Source: a virus
Direction: 5' to 3' (one strand)
Virus record (IMG/VR): IMGVR_UViG_3300037880_000006
Span: 1-21,734 of that record
DNA: 21,734 nucleotides
Shown: positions 20,772 to 21,734 of the stretch, piece by piece
Layout of the letters: every line of letters starts with the position of its first letter
Position numbering within the stretch: position 1 is the stretch's first letter
Notes under the pieces: model-generated
What the model saw: only the letters and a program-made list of their open reading frames with translations
Told to the model about the DNA's origin: nothing
Database searches by the model: none
Position numbers and translations under genes: made by a program

Positions 20772-21734
20772 TCGAACTCTCCGACGAGGAAGTGTTCGGG
20801 GTTCCTGGCGAACTCAGCGACGACGAAGTGTTCGGCGCTTCGCCCACCCCCAATCGCCCTGTCGGCTTTGTCGAGGGCGCGCAACGCTTCGGCACCAAGG
20901 CCATCGGCGAGGCTGGCAAGCGTGCCGGACTGGCGCTGGCCGCACCCGCTGTCGGGCTGGACTGGGTGGCGAACCTGTTCCGCGACGAGCCGCGTTACCC
21001 GCTGGGCGACATGGCATTCTCTGGCTTGGTGGACCCATCGCAGCGCAACATTGAGGCTGGACGGATGCAACCAGGTGAGGAACTGACGCCCGGCGGACAG
21101 GTAGGCGCAGTGGTGGGTTCGGTCGGCGGCATGATCCCGGACCTGGCAATGGGCGGCGGCTTGCTCAAGGCCGGACCCGACTTGGCGATGAAATCCACGG
21201 TTCCGACGGCAGAAGCGATTGGGCGACTGCTTGCCGCGGGCGTGGTGAGTTCGCAACCGATTGCGCAGACGCAGGCGCTGACCACGTTCGACGACTTGAC
21301 GGCGGCTGGCGTTGATCCTGCGACAGCGGGGAAAGCGGCTATCGGCCAGTACGGCGTGGATTCGGTGACGATGGCGACCCCGATTGGTGCAGTAGGCGGC
21401 GTGGCCAAGCGCGCAGCCTCCGGTGGCGCTGCCGGTGTTGCCGGTGGCGTGGCGGCCGATCAGGCGGTAAACGAAACGCTGGACGAGGCCGGTTACACCG
21501 ATCAACAGCGCGACCTGGCTGACCCGAATGCGCGCGGCACGGAAGGCGCGATCAGCGCCCTGATGTCTGTGTTGCTTGGCGCCCGGGCACGGCGCGCACC
21601 TGACCGCAGCCAGCTTGGCTATGGTGAGCCGCCGCCGAGTGCAGAGCAGGTGCTGGCTGACGCCTTGGTAGGACCGTCCCGCACGGTGGCCGAGGGCATC
21701 AACGAACAGACCGGCGTTCGCGGCGCACCTGACC
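20753..21734 (+). CDS. Start of a large internal virion / ejection protein (3' end outside the window)
   Basis: The frame opens at ATG 20753, inside the end of the previous gene, and stays open for 327 codons to the window edge. GGGGA a few bases upstream serves as ribosome site. Residues 8-28 hold two copies of an acidic motif, ELSDEEVFG and ELSDDEVFG, spaced 12 residues apart. After a linker come glycine-rich hydrophobic segments (114-126 with Gly at 114, 115, 118, 122, 125, 126; and 212-232) that resemble glycine zippers of membrane-active ejection proteins. The stretch 240-290 is acidic, then basic. As last member of the ejection series it probably corresponds to the very large internal protein of short-tailed phages, which may carry lytic transglycosylase or other domains further on. 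No enzyme motif is visible in this part. Confidence 0.75.
   Translation, partial: MATAGLIELSDEEVFGVPGELSDDEVFGASPTPNRPVGFVEGAQRFGTKAIGEAGKRAGLALAAPAVGLDWVANLFRDEPRYPLGDMAFSGLVDPSQRNIEAGRMQPGEELTPGGQVGAVVGSVGGMIPDLAMGGGLLKAGPDLAMKSTVPTAEAIGRLLAAGVVSSQPIAQTQALTTFDDLTAAGVDPATAGKAAIGQYGVDSVTMATPIGAVGGVAKRAASGGAAGVAGGVAADQAVNETLDEAGYTDQQRDLADPNARGTEGAISALMSVLLGARARRAPDRSQLGYGEPPPSAEQVLADALVGPSRTVAEGINEQTGVRGAPD
20774..20845 (+). repeat. Tandem 36-base repeat encoding an acidic 12-residue motif
   Basis: Two direct units, 20774-20809 and 20810-20845, encode ELSDEEVFGVPG and ELSDDEVFGASP. The core GAA-CTC...GAC-GA-GAAGTGTTCGG is kept at the DNA level with changes mostly at third positions or within the Ser codon, so the peptide appears to be under selection. 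Confidence 0.7.

Noticed and set aside
1-21734. tRNA genes, CRISPR array or lysogeny genes
   Set aside because: No cloverleaf, spaced repeat array, integrase, repressor or attachment site could be recognised by reading both strands.

Overview
The window is part of a tailed double-stranded DNA phage, or a prophage of one, with a short-tail (podovirus-type) virion plan. Every supported gene is on the + strand, genes are tightly packed, and many stop and start codons overlap. The DNA is GC-rich, the starts have good Shine-Dalgarno sites, and the lysis genes suit a Gram-negative envelope (an M15-type endolysin and a lipoprotein). A high-GC proteobacterial host is likely, but no gene here fixes the genus. 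I see no integrase, repressor, tRNA, CRISPR array or reverse transcriptase.

Layout. (1) 1-1269 is the end of a replication module: the C-terminal part of a DnaN-like sliding clamp, a small acidic protein and a VRR-NUC nuclease. (2) 1270-1476 is a non-coding junction rich in inverted repeats. (3) 1477-7143 holds two receptor-binding proteins that share an N-terminal anchor: a modular tail fibre (1477-3336) and a beta-helix tailspike (5377-7143). Between them lie two small proteins of unknown function and a lysis cassette: a membrane/coiled-coil protein, an M15 endolysin, a 57-residue two-helix holin candidate (4668-4841), a lipoprotein and a small helical protein. (4) 7225-13429 is the packaging and head module: large terminase, portal, a small basic protein, scaffold and major capsid protein. 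(5) 13438-14142 is a low-GC HNH endonuclease gene inserted right behind the capsid gene. (6) 14139-17844 covers neck and tail: a small conserved protein, an adaptor-like protein, a 703-residue nozzle/hub-like protein and a helical protein. (7) 17846-21734 is an ejection (internal virion) protein series that ends in the start of a large protein running off the window.

How it works together. The terminase packs DNA through the portal into a head built from scaffold and capsid protein. The adaptor and nozzle close the head and form the short tail. The fibre and spike, attached through a common N-terminal domain, bind and probably digest surface glycans. The ejection proteins would carry DNA across the envelope. 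The lysis cassette releases progeny.

Points of most interest: the phage-encoded sliding clamp; paired receptor-binding proteins flanking the lysis genes; a homing-type endonuclease behind the capsid gene with signs that the capsid 3' end was exchanged; an acidic 12-residue tandem repeat at the start of the large ejection protein; hairpins before the fibre and scaffold genes; and no recognisable small terminase. I did not find a clearly new system. The virion plan is conventional, and the novelty is in these details.
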